Shown one piece after another: positions 7,021 to 14,814 of a stretch of DNA of 64,000 nucleotides. The first letter of the stretch is position 1. The number at the start of each line of letters is the position of its first letter. The translations under genes were made by a program, and so were the position numbers. The stretch comes from Streptomyces melanogenes. GTDB lineage: Bacteria > Actinomycetota > Actinomycetes > Streptomycetales > Streptomycetaceae. The notes beneath the pieces were generated by a model. The model did not search any database. It saw nothing but the letters and a program-made list of their open reading frames with translations, and was not told where the DNA came from. The stretch covers positions 1 to 64,000 of the forward strand of contig NZ_BMTS01000030.1 of NCBI RefSeq assembly GCF_014649795.1. Reading direction: 5' to 3'.

Positions 7021-8838
7021 ATGGGCGAGGAGGACGCGTGTGCGGAATCTGACCGGGGCGTGCTGACCGAACCGGAGGCACGCGCGTGCATGCTCCGGAT
7101 CGAGGCCTTGGCCGAAGCGGACCGGCCGGAGTGGCTGCGGGTGTTGGGGTGCGACTACCGGCTGCTGCGGCAGGTCCTCGATCGCGCGGACATCGGCATC
7201 GCCGTACTCGATCCCGCTCTGCGGTACCGCTATGTCAACGCGGCGCTGGCCCGCTTGAACGGGGTGGCCGCCGAGGACCATCTCGGGCGGCGGATCGGTG
7301 AGGTCGTCCCCGGTATCAACGTGGAGGACACCGAGCAGGCGCTCACCGCCGTCCTCGAAGACGGCCGGCCACGCGGGCTCACCGTCAGCGGGACCACTCA
7401 GTCCGGCAACCCCGCCGGTCCACGCTGGTGGCACAACACCTACCACCGGCTGGAAGACGACCGGGGAGCGACGCTGGGCGCGGCCGCGATGGTTCTGGAG
7501 ATCACCACCGATCGGGTGATCCGGGAATCACTGGAACGGACCCGAAGACGGCTCGCCCTGCTCGACCAGGCGGCCACACGCATCGGCACCACGCTGGACG
7601 TGCAACGCACCTGCGAGGAGCTCACCCAGGTGCTGGTCCCGCAGCTGGCCGACCTCGTCGCCGTGGACGTCATGGACTTCGAACGCTTCCCCCCACCGTC
7701 CCCGACCCTGCAGCTGCGCCGCCTCGCGCTCAGCTCCACCCGTGGCCTGCAGTGGGCCGGACACTACCTGGGCGCCCCGGGCGCGCTGATCGGCGTCCAA
7801 CCGTCCTCGGCCGCGGCGCGGTGTCTGGACGAACAGCGTCCCGTCGTCCTCAACCGGATCGGGGCAGCCGAGGCACAGGGGCTGCTGGCGGACAGCAGAC
7901 GCGCAGGCCTGTTCCGCAAGTTGGGCATTCACTCAGGCTGCTATGTGCCTCTCGCGGCAGGTCACGACACCGTCGGAGTCGTCGCACTGGCCCGCGGCGA
8001 GAGCAAGGATCCCTTCTCCGACGAGGAGGTCTCCCTGGTCACCGAGCTGGTACGGCGGGCGGCGAGCAGCATCGACGCCGCCCAGCGCTACACCCGGCAG
8101 CGCAATACCGCCGTTGTGCTCCAACGGGCGCTGCTGTCCACACGCACCGCTCCGCATCCCGAGGTGGAGTGCGCCAGCCGCTATCTGCCCACCGGCTCCG
8201 GAGCCGAGGTCGGTGGCGACTGGTACGACACCATCGCACGGCCCGACGGCACCACGGTGCTGGTGGTCGGCGACGTGATGGGCCACGGCCTGGACGCCGC
8301 CGCGACCATGGCCGAGTATCGCGCCGTCGTACGGACGCTGGCCTTCCAGGGCCTGCCACCGCACGAGGTCCTCACCCGAGCCGATGCCGTCGCCCAGGCA
8401 CTGGAGCTGGAGCGGCTGGCCACCTGTCTGGTGGCCGCCATCGATCCCCTCACCAGTACCGCGACGATGGCCAGCGCGGGCCACCTGCCGTCGCTGCTGG
8501 TCACCGCTGAGGAGCCCGGCCTGCTGCTGGAGACGGTGGCGATCGGGCCCCCGCTCGGTGCCGCCTTCGAGCCGTACGAGTCGGACACCGTCACCCTGTC
8601 GGCCGGATCGGTGCTCGTGCTGTACACCGACGGGCTGGTCGAACGCCGCGACCAGGACATCGAGCAGGCTCTCACCGAACTTGCCGCCCTCGATCTGGAC
8701 CCCGCAGCGCCGCTCGACCACATCCTCGACACCCTTCTGTCCCGCCTGGCCGCCGCCCCCTCCGAGGACGACGTGGCTCTGCTGGTGGCGCGGGTCCGCA
8801 CCTCGCCGTCCGGAACCGCGGTGGACGGCGAGGTGTGA
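7021..8838 (+). CDS. PAS-GAF-SpoIIE/PP2C phosphatase
   Basis: 605 residues from the ATG at 7021; a GTG at 7060 is an alternative. Order: a helical N-terminus, a PAS domain (about 50-165, with IGIAVLDPALRYRYVNAALA), a GAF domain (about 190-350, ending in SIDAAQRY) and a PP2C/SpoIIE domain (about 375-600). Metal-site motifs are intact: GGDWYD, VVGDVMGHG, ASAGHLPSLLV, LYTDGLVE and SEDDVALLV. Proteins of this layout act as Ser/Thr phosphatases on anti-sigma-factor antagonists in partner-switching networks, with the PAS and GAF modules as sensors. No kinase or antagonist gene lies beside it, so its partner is unknown. Cytoplasmic. Confidence 0.92.
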   Translation: MGEEDACAESDRGVLTEPEARACMLRIEALAEADRPEWLRVLGCDYRLLRQVLDRADIGIAVLDPALRYRYVNAALARLNGVAAEDHLGRRIGEVVPGINVEDTEQALTAVLEDGRPRGLTVSGTTQSGNPAGPRWWHNTYHRLEDDRGATLGAAAMVLEITTDRVIRESLERTRRRLALLDQAATRIGTTLDVQRTCEELTQVLVPQLADLVAVDVMDFERFPPPSPTLQLRRLALSSTRGLQWAGHYLGAPGALIGVQPSSAAARCLDEQRPVVLNRIGAAEAQGLLADSRRAGLFRKLGIHSGCYVPLAAGHDTVGVVALARGESKDPFSDEEVSLVTELVRRAASSIDAAQRYTRQRNTAVVLQRALLSTRTAPHPEVECASRYLPTGSGAEVGGDWYDTIARPDGTTVLVVGDVMGHGLDAAATMAEYRAVVRTLAFQGLPPHEVLTRADAVAQALELERLATCLVAAIDPLTSTATMASAGHLPSLLVTAEEPGLLLETVAIGPPLGAAFEPYESDTVTLSAGSVLVLYTDGLVERRDQDIEQALTELAALDLDPAAPLDHILDTLLSRLAAAPSEDDVALLVARVRTSPSGTAVDGEV

Positions 8839-8971
8839 CGCGCGGCACCGTGCGGGAAGTCGGCCGACGCGAACGGGGAAACCGGGCGGGATTACCGGGC
8901 CGCGAAAGGCACGTTCTCTACACTCTTTCATGGGCGTAGAGCACTCGGGGGGTCTGAGGAAGGCGCAGCGG

Positions 8972-9634
8972 ATGCGACGACGGCGAGGCCACCCGGCAGA
9001 AACCGCACCAGCGGATCCCGGGGAGGGTTCCGTCGGCAGCTCCCGTGAGGGATCACGCCGCAAGAAGCGGGTCGTGGTGCCCGTGCGCCCCGGGCCGCTC
9101 GGCGTCCTCGCGACAGTGGGCGCCGTGGTCCTGGTCTCCTCGGGCTTGCTGCCCGGCGGCGGTACGTATGCTGCGGGCCCGGTGGCCGCAGCCTCGGTGC
9201 TGGCCCAAACGCCCTCAACCGCCCACCCCCAGCGGGGAGTCCAGGCGCCGACCGCGGAGTCGGCTGCTGCTGCCACCGTGATGTCGCTGGTCAACAAGGA
9301 GCGGGCGCAGGCGGGCTGCCGACCGGTGAAGGCGAACGCCGTGCTGGCCGCGCTGGCCACCGCGCTCAGCGAGGACATGGCCGCCCGCGGCTTCTTCGAC
9401 CACACCGACCCTGATGGCAGGTCGACTTGGGACCGGTGGGCGGAGGCGGGCGTCGAGGCCTTCGGCGGCGAGAACATCGCCCGCGGCCAGGCCGACGCGA
9501 AGGCCGTGATGGACGCCTGGATGAAGAGCCCGGAGCACCGCGCGAACATCCTCAACTGCGGGTACCAGACCCTGGGCGTCGGCGTGCACTTCGGCGAGGG
9601 CGGGCCGTGGTGGACGCAGGACTTCGGCTACTGA
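8972..9634 (+). CDS. Secreted CAP/SCP-domain protein
   Basis: 220 residues. The ATG at 8972 was preferred over an in-frame ATG at 8930 because GAGGAAGG lies 8 nt upstream of it. A long basic N-terminus (RRRRGH, RRKKR) is followed by one hydrophobic helix, giving an exported or membrane-tethered protein. The CAP domain fills the C-terminal 125 residues: VMSLVNKERAQAGC, LSEDMAARGFFDHTDPDGR, GGENIARGQ, MKSPEHRANILN and GVGVHF. These carry the His and Glu residues of the CAP cavity and match the YkwD-type bacterial branch. Function in Streptomyces is unknown. A 9-bp hairpin lies 118 bp downstream. Confidence 0.88.
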   Translation: MRRRRGHPAETAPADPGEGSVGSSREGSRRKKRVVVPVRPGPLGVLATVGAVVLVSSGLLPGGGTYAAGPVAAASVLAQTPSTAHPQRGVQAPTAESAAAATVMSLVNKERAQAGCRPVKANAVLAALATALSEDMAARGFFDHTDPDGRSTWDRWAEAGVEAFGGENIARGQADAKAVMDAWMKSPEHRANILNCGYQTLGVGVHFGEGGPWWTQDFGY

Positions 9635-9752
9635 CCCTTCACCACGAGGCACCCGCGCCATGACCGCCCTGGCAGTACGGCCATCGGCCGGCGGGGTGAA
9701 CGTCGGCGTTGCCGATCACATGCGCACGGATAAACGCGCATCAAGGATGTAT

Positions 9753-9779
9753 CCCTTCGACGTCCGCAGTGTCGAAGGG
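9753..9779. terminator. 9-bp stem-loop downstream of the CAP-protein gene
   Basis: CCCTTCGAC (9753-9761) pairs perfectly with GTCGAAGGG (9771-9779), loop 9 nt. It could end the CAP-gene transcript. Confidence 0.5.
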
Positions 9780-10067
9780 CAGTTCCGCGCATGACCAGCC
9801 CCGTACACTCCCACTCCGCCACGTGTCTGCGGCACGATGCCCGGTGCCGTCAGCGGCTGCCGCCTTTGCCGCACCGGTCTCCCGTGGGCGCAGCCGGGGA
9901 ACACCTGGGCGTCGGCCAGGACCTGCACGGCCAGGTGTCGGGAATCGTGCAGCAGGCTGAAGGCAAGACGCTCACTCAGACCTACGGCACCGGTTCCTCC
10001 AGTCCGGCGATCGGGGTCTGACCCCGACGCGTGGGCGGCACTCCGCGAGATCCGCTGAGCTTGCTCC

Positions 10068-10335
10068 TCAAGACGCGCCGTCGGCGTGCCAGTCCTGTTC
10101 CTCCCTCCGCGGAACGCGCCCCTTGCGCCGGGCGAGTTCGCGTTCGTCGTAGGGGGCGAAGAGGCGCTTGAGGTGGTCGTCGTCCATGGGGAGCCGGTCG
10201 CGGTCGGGGTGAGGGGACGAGTTCCTGGTCGGGTACTCCGAGCTGGGTGAACATCGCTTCCATCGGGAACATCTCCGGCGCAAACAGGAGCGCATTCAGT
10301 TCCGGGCCCGTTTCCCACCACCGGGTGCAGTCCTG
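10068..10335 (-). pseudogene. Fragment of an unrecognised gene with a frameshift
   Basis: The minus strand reads WWETGPELNALLFAPEMFPM and then EAMFTQLGVPDQELVPSP. It then changes frame near 10215 to continue as LPMDDDHLKRLFAPYDEREL, followed by ARRKGRVPRREEQDWH, ending at TGA (10068). The two halves have normal, charged, protein-like composition and join naturally, so this looks like the C-terminal end of a gene that has lost its 5' part and suffered an indel. I do not recognise the family. Confidence 0.45.
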
Positions 10336-10358
10336 CTTTCTGCCCCGAGATGGCCGCA

Positions 10359-10382
10359 GCGACTGAAGCGACCGGACTTCCG
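10359..10382 (+). repeat. 24-nt imperfect direct repeat, copy 1
   Basis: GCGACTGAAGCGACCGGACT followed by TCCG. It matches copy 2 at 10789-10812 in 22 of 24 positions, both differences being C/T. The spacing of 430 bp is not a multiple of three. Confidence 0.6.
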
Positions 10383-10788
10383 ATATGCATACTGCTCGTT
10401 CGAGGGGGAGCGAGTGCATGGCTGACGGGGTTCGCCAAGGAGGCATGGCGCCGCCAGGGCGTCGCTGATCCTGAGCTCGTTCACCTGCTCTCGGGCCGTC
10501 GCCGCGAGGGTCGGAGCGATGACGACGCTTGCGATGGCTGACGGCGTTCCACTTCTCCGGTACGCGAGGCCCATCGGGTCGCAGGTAGCCGACACGGTGG
10601 TGCTCCGGACGATGAGGGCGCAGGGCGTCCTCGGCGAGCGGATGGGCGCCGTCCACGCGGGGGGCGTGCGAGACCGCTGGTCGGGGCGACGGAGCGGCGG
10701 TGCTCGCCCATGCGCCCGGTGCCTCCGGACGGCGATCGTGGTTGGCTGCCCGGAGGCGCTCGCCGCAGTGAAGCCCCTCATCTGCAGA

Positions 10789-10812
10789 GCGACCGAAGCG
10801 ACTGGACTTCCG
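10789..10812 (+). repeat. 24-nt imperfect direct repeat, copy 2
   Basis: GCGACCGAAGCGACTGGACT followed by TCCG, the partner of the copy at 10359-10382. It lies in non-coding, decayed DNA. Confidence 0.6.
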
Positions 10813-11172
10813 GCCTTGCCCGTACTCCCTGTGCCGGGGCACCTCATCGCAAACCTGTCGTCCGGGCATCTCCCCCGTGTCCTGCCCTCCGGGACCGTCG
10901 TTGCCATGACGCGGAAGGTCCTACTCGTGCCATCCGTCTGCCGGGCCCCGGGCGTGCACCTCTTACGGCAAATCCCGGGGCCCATCCCTTGCATGCGGCT
11001 CGTGCCTGCCCGCCGCGGTCTGTCCGACCGCGTCGCGGACGCGTCCGCTCGGCTCCTGTCCCATGCCAAGGCGTCTTCGACGAAACGGAGAACGCGCATA
11101 CCTGGCGGGGGAGCGCGCACGAAGAGCAGATGGGCCGGCTTGCCTCCAGGCCGGACTGTCAGCGGGCCCGGA

Positions 11173-11178
11173 TAACCT
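11173..11178 (+). promoter_or_regulatory. Possible -10 box of a leaderless transcript
   Basis: TAACCT lies 6 nt before the ATG at 11185, where a TAnnnT -10 box would put the transcription start on the start codon itself. No ribosome-binding site precedes the gene. Inference from spacing only. Confidence 0.4.
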
Positions 11179-11184
11179 GTGCGG

Positions 11185-11727
11185 ATGATGGGAACGACCA
11201 CTGACGTAACCGCCGAAGACCGCCGCTTTCCCCTCGCCCTGGCTGAGGTGGCGCGGGTCGAGTTCGACTACGGCGAGGAGGGCGAGGGCGTCGACTTCGG
11301 CTTGTACGAAAAGTTCTGCTCCGCCGAGGCGACCACGGACTGGCTGCGCCAGTGGACCGCGAACCCTGAGCTGGACGGCGACGCGTATCGGGTTTTCGGC
11401 CAGGACGGCAACGGCGGCCTGGCCGCCCTGTGGCTGGCGCGCGCGGGGCGGCCCCTTTCCGAGCAGCCGGTGGTGTTCCTGGGCTCGGAGGGCGAGAGCG
11501 GCGTGGTCGCGGGCAGCCTGTCGGACTTCCTCTGGGTGCTGGCAGACGGCTTCGGCCCCAAGGAGGCAGCGCTGTACGAGGAGCGCGGGTCCCGGCCGGA
11601 CGTAGAACTGGCCGAGCTGGCGGCCCGCCACGCGACGACGCCGCGCCGCCCGGCCAGGGAGATCATCGCGGAGGCGCAGACGGAGTTCGAGACGTTCTCC
11701 GACGACCTGGATGAGCTGTGCCGCTGA
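11185..11727 (+). CDS. SUKH (SMI1/KNR4)-like hypothetical protein
   Basis: 180 residues from the ATG at 11185; an in-frame GTG at 11179 and an ATG at 11188 are alternatives. Acidic and soluble. The order of blocks is SUKH-like: an aromatic/acidic start (FDYGEEGEGVDF), a central AYRVFGQDGNGGLAALWLAR, QPVVFLGSEGESGVVAGSLS and a hydrophobic SDFLWVLADGFGP helix. SUKH proteins are often immunity proteins for polymorphic toxins, but no toxin gene sits next to it, so that role is open. It ends exactly one base before the stop of the convergent cold-shock gene, leaving no intergenic space. Confidence 0.6.
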   Translation: MMGTTTDVTAEDRRFPLALAEVARVEFDYGEEGEGVDFGLYEKFCSAEATTDWLRQWTANPELDGDAYRVFGQDGNGGLAALWLARAGRPLSEQPVVFLGSEGESGVVAGSLSDFLWVLADGFGPKEAALYEERGSRPDVELAELAARHATTPRRPAREIIAEAQTEFETFSDDLDELCR

Positions 11728-11958
11728 TCACCGCTCGGCGGACCGGGGAACGATCCTCACCGCGCGGTAGTCGTACCCGTCCTGCTTGAAGCCGGGGGCT
11801 TCCCAGGCCAGCTCCACCCGCTGTCCGGCGGACAAGGCGGCGAACCCGTCCATCTCGACGGCGGAGAAGTGACCGAAGCACCCTCCAGGAGTCTCCGGAC
11901 AGTCGAGCACACCCCACCCCTCCTCCTCGTACCACTCACGAACTGTCGCAGTCACCAT
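11728..11958 (-). CDS. Cold-shock-domain protein (CspA-like, atypical)
   Basis: 76 residues. The single OB-fold domain shows GWGVLDCPETPGGCFGHFSA in place of the classical RNP1 motif K-G-F-G-F-I, then MDGFAALSAGQRVELAWEAP and the ending DYRAVRIVP. Streptomyces genomes carry several such divergent cold-shock proteins with CFGHFS in the RNP2 position. It is expected to bind single-stranded nucleic acid. Convergent to and abutting the SUKH-like gene. Confidence 0.85.
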   Translation of the reverse strand: MVTATVREWYEEEGWGVLDCPETPGGCFGHFSAVEMDGFAALSAGQRVELAWEAPGFKQDGYDYRAVRIVPRSAER

Positions 11959-12487
11959 GGCGGAATCCTATGCACCCCCACAGGCCTGTCCCGTGCGGGT
12001 TGGCGGTGTAGCGGGTCGATCTGATCTTCTCGCGACCGATCCGTCACCCGGACTGACTCGATTCCGTCCGCCGTAAGCTGTCGGAGTCAGTCATGCTGGC
12101 ACAAGGCCATCGCGCGCCCTTCAACGAGTCTCTCCGCTCGGAGAGTTGCGCGATGGCCGCCTCTGCTTATGGGGCGGCCGCACGCGGAGCTGCGGATACG
12201 ACGGGCCGTTCGATGGGCCCGGCGTTCCTCGTGGATCACCATGGCGCCGAAGGAGAAAGTCCCTCTTCATCCGTCAGCTTTTCGGCGATTCATCCATATA
12301 AGGGGTGAGATTCCGGGTACGTTGAAACAGCCTTCGCGTCATACGTCTGCGAAGTCGAGGCTCAGAACGGAGAGTTGCCGACGCCTGCCGCGCGCCGCAT
12401 CCATCATCCGGTTCACGGTGTTTCAGCGGATGTCTGTTCTTGGGGCGCTGTCCTCGGATGAATGGTTGTGTAGCTGTGCCAAGGCGA
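11959..12487. other. Intergenic region upstream of the SGNH-acyltransferase operon
   Basis: 529 bp with lower G+C than its surroundings. Short frames only. It contains TATAAG near 12297, which could be part of a promoter for the downstream operon. No recognisable repeat or RNA gene. Confidence 0.4.
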
Positions 12488-13375
12488 ATGTCCCGTGCGG
12501 TGATCGCGGTGACCGTAGTGGGCATGCTGACCTCCACGGCGGGATGTGGCAAGGGGTCCGGCTTGTCGCGCCTCTTCGGCGGGGCCCCAGACTCCAAGGG
12601 GTTTCCATCGAGCGAACCGCTGGGTTCGGGTCCGCCGCCGGTGGGGGCCGCCTCGCTCGACCCGGCGGTGCAGGGCAAGACCGTGCTGGTGGTCGGCGAC
12701 TCCTGGGCCGGCCGCCTCGCGGAGGGAATGAACGCCGTCGCCTCGGACAGGAACCGGATCGTGAACGGGGGCATGGGCGGGTGCGGCATCATGCTCCCCA
12801 GCACCCAGTCCGGGAAGCCCCCTCTCGCCGCCTGTCTGCGGTGGCCCACGCAGTGGCGCCTCGACATGAACGTGTTCAAGCCCGACGCCGTACTGCTGCG
12901 TACGGGCAACTGGGACCTGGAACCCGCCGCCTTCGACGGCATCGCGACCGAGGTGGACATCACCGACAAGCGGTTCCGCAAGCGCTTCGAGACGCAGACG
13001 GCGCGTGCCATCGACATCCTCACCGCCCACGGCACCCCGGTGTACCTGACCAATGTGCGGATCGCGGAGGGCGAGTACCAGGAGAAGTCGATCGCGATGA
13101 ACAACGTCATGCGCGCCATCGCGGTACGCAACAAGGGCAAGGGCGTGCACCTGCTCAACCTCGCCAGGCAACTCTGCGACGACAGCGGCTGTCCGCAGGA
13201 GAAGGACGGGCACCGGATGTACGACGAAACCCAGCACCCCTCGAAGTGGAGCCGCGAACGACTGGCGACATGGGTGCTCAACGCGATGTTCGCCAGGCGG
13301 TCGGTTCCGTCGGCCCCGGCCGGGTCGGCCGACCCGGCGGGGAACCCGGCCCGATCGGGAGCCCCCGCGCGATGA
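12488..13375 (+). CDS. Lipoprotein with SGNH-hydrolase domain
   Basis: 295 residues. The ATG at 12488 is chosen because it gives a compact lipoprotein signal with lipobox T-A-G-C (C20); an upstream in-frame start at 12440 would bury it. The SGNH domain starts at about residue 63. Block I is VVGDSWAGRLAEGM (Ser nucleophile in GDS, 70-72), followed by GGMGGCGI, LRTGNWDL and a late DETQHPSKWS holding the Asp/His pair. It overlaps the next gene, a membrane acyltransferase, by ATGA. Such SGNH domains are usually fused to the acyltransferase (OatA type); here they are split. Likely role: transfer or removal of acyl groups on a wall or exopolysaccharide glycan outside the membrane. Confidence 0.8.
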   Translation: MSRAVIAVTVVGMLTSTAGCGKGSGLSRLFGGAPDSKGFPSSEPLGSGPPPVGAASLDPAVQGKTVLVVGDSWAGRLAEGMNAVASDRNRIVNGGMGGCGIMLPSTQSGKPPLAACLRWPTQWRLDMNVFKPDAVLLRTGNWDLEPAAFDGIATEVDITDKRFRKRFETQTARAIDILTAHGTPVYLTNVRIAEGEYQEKSIAMNNVMRAIAVRNKGKGVHLLNLARQLCDDSGCPQEKDGHRMYDETQHPSKWSRERLATWVLNAMFARRSVPSAPAGSADPAGNPARSGAPAR

Positions 13376-14697
13376 CCCTCCCCCTGACCAGTTTGGACGC
13401 CGCTCCGAAGGCCCGCACCGGACGGACGGCCTCCGGGCGCATCCGCTCCATCGACGGGCTGCGCGCCGTGGCGGTCCTCGCCGTGATGAGCTTCCACTTC
13501 GGGTCCGGACCGTCCGGTGGCTTCCTCGGCGTGGACCTCTTCTTCGTCATTTCCGGATTCGTCATCACCCGCCTCCTGCTGACGCAGAAGGAGGCGGGCA
13601 CCCTGTCCATGCGCGCGTTCTACGCCGCCCGCGTCCGCCGTCTGCTGCCCGCGCTGCTCACCGTACTCGCCGCCGTGCAGCTGTGGTTGTGGCGGGCCGA
13701 CCTTCCCGGACTGCGTACGACCGCCAACGCGCAGACCCTGGCCTCGCTGGGTTTCGCCGGCAACTGGTACGCCGTCTTCGCCCAGGTCGACTACTGGTCC
13801 GTCCAACCGGCCCAGGCTCCGCTGAACCACCTGTGGTCGCTGGCCGTCGAAGAGCAGTTCTATCTGGTGTGGCCTGCCCTGATTCTGATCGGCGCCGCCC
13901 TCGTCGCCGCCCGTGGTAGCGCCGACGGCGCCCAGGGCGGCGTCCTGCGCCGCGTGCTCATGGCCACCACCGCCTGCGTCGCGCTCGTCTCCTACGCGCT
14001 CGCCCAGCACCTGTACGTTCCCGGTGCCCCGGACCGGGCCTATCTGGGCACGGACACCCGAGCCGGAGCCCTCTGCCTGGGGGCGTTCGCCGCCTGCCTG
14101 CTCCCGTCCTCGGCCCACGGACGGCCGCGTGTCGCCGGCCCTCGCGCCCTCTCCGCCCGGGCCGGGGCCGCGCTGTTCGCCCTGGCCGCAGTCTGGACCC
14201 AGACGAGCATGGACCAACAGGCGTTCTACGCCTGGCAGTTGCCGCTGGTCGGGGTGGCTGGTGCCGTCCTGCTCCACTCCCTGGCCGCCCTCGACCAGCA
14301 CCCCGCCATCGCTGCCACGGGCGGTCCGGCCGCGGCCTTGCCTCTTCCCGCGCGTCTCATCGCCTCCAGACCGCTTGTCGCCGTCGGAGGCATCAGCTAT
14401 GGCCTGTACCTGTGGCACTGGCCGGTGTGGGTCTGCCTCAACGCCACGGTGCCCCAGTGGAGCCAGCCGGTCCGCTGCGGCTTGGCTTGGGCCGCCTCCT
14501 TCGCCCTGGCCGCAGTCTCCTACGTCCTGATCGAAGCTCCTGCCCGCCGCTGTTCCTTCAAGCGCCTCGCACCGGTCGTGGCACTCGCCTACGTCATGGC
14601 GGCGGCTGCGGCCGGAGGTGCGCTGCTTGCCGGCGTCGGTCCCGAGCATCCGGCCGACGACGGTACCCCCGTGGTCACCGGAGACGTGAACGGCTGA
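13372..14697 (+). CDS. Membrane acyltransferase (acyltransferase-3 / OafA-YrhL family)
   Basis: 441 residues, start ATG overlapping the SGNH stop (ATGA). N-terminal signature RSIDGLRAVAVLAVMSFHFG with the conserved His, then GVDLFFVISGFVITRLLL, R-rich YAARVRRLLPALL, NHLWSLAVEEQFYLVWP, and near the C-terminus SYGLYLWHWPVWV. About ten transmembrane helices. The family moves acyl groups from a cytoplasmic donor across the membrane to sugars; the coupled SGNH lipoprotein would complete transfer outside. The substrate glycan is unknown. The C-terminal tail is short and no fused SGNH domain is present, which fits the split arrangement. Confidence 0.9.
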   Translation: MTLPLTSLDAAPKARTGRTASGRIRSIDGLRAVAVLAVMSFHFGSGPSGGFLGVDLFFVISGFVITRLLLTQKEAGTLSMRAFYAARVRRLLPALLTVLAAVQLWLWRADLPGLRTTANAQTLASLGFAGNWYAVFAQVDYWSVQPAQAPLNHLWSLAVEEQFYLVWPALILIGAALVAARGSADGAQGGVLRRVLMATTACVALVSYALAQHLYVPGAPDRAYLGTDTRAGALCLGAFAACLLPSSAHGRPRVAGPRALSARAGAALFALAAVWTQTSMDQQAFYAWQLPLVGVAGAVLLHSLAALDQHPAIAATGGPAAALPLPARLIASRPLVAVGGISYGLYLWHWPVWVCLNATVPQWSQPVRCGLAWAASFALAAVSYVLIEAPARRCSFKRLAPVVALAYVMAAAAAGGALLAGVGPEHPADDGTPVVTGDVNG

Positions 14698-14814
14698 TGC
14701 GAAAAGGGGGAGTTCGGGTGACTGCTGCCGTGCGCCGCGCAGGTGCGGGCGCCGTTCGGGCGTCGTATTCGCTACTCCTGGGACGAAGACGAGGCGATGG
14801 GAGAGGGAGGTTCG

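Larger units (their letters stand above)
9780..11172. other. Decayed 1.4-kb region without an intact gene
   Basis: Frames on both strands are broken and lack a continuous protein-like composition. Two things stand out: a protein-like piece with a frameshift on the minus strand (10068-10335) and two copies of a 24-nt element at 10359 and 10789, both listed separately. The rest shows nothing recognisable. Confidence 0.5.
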
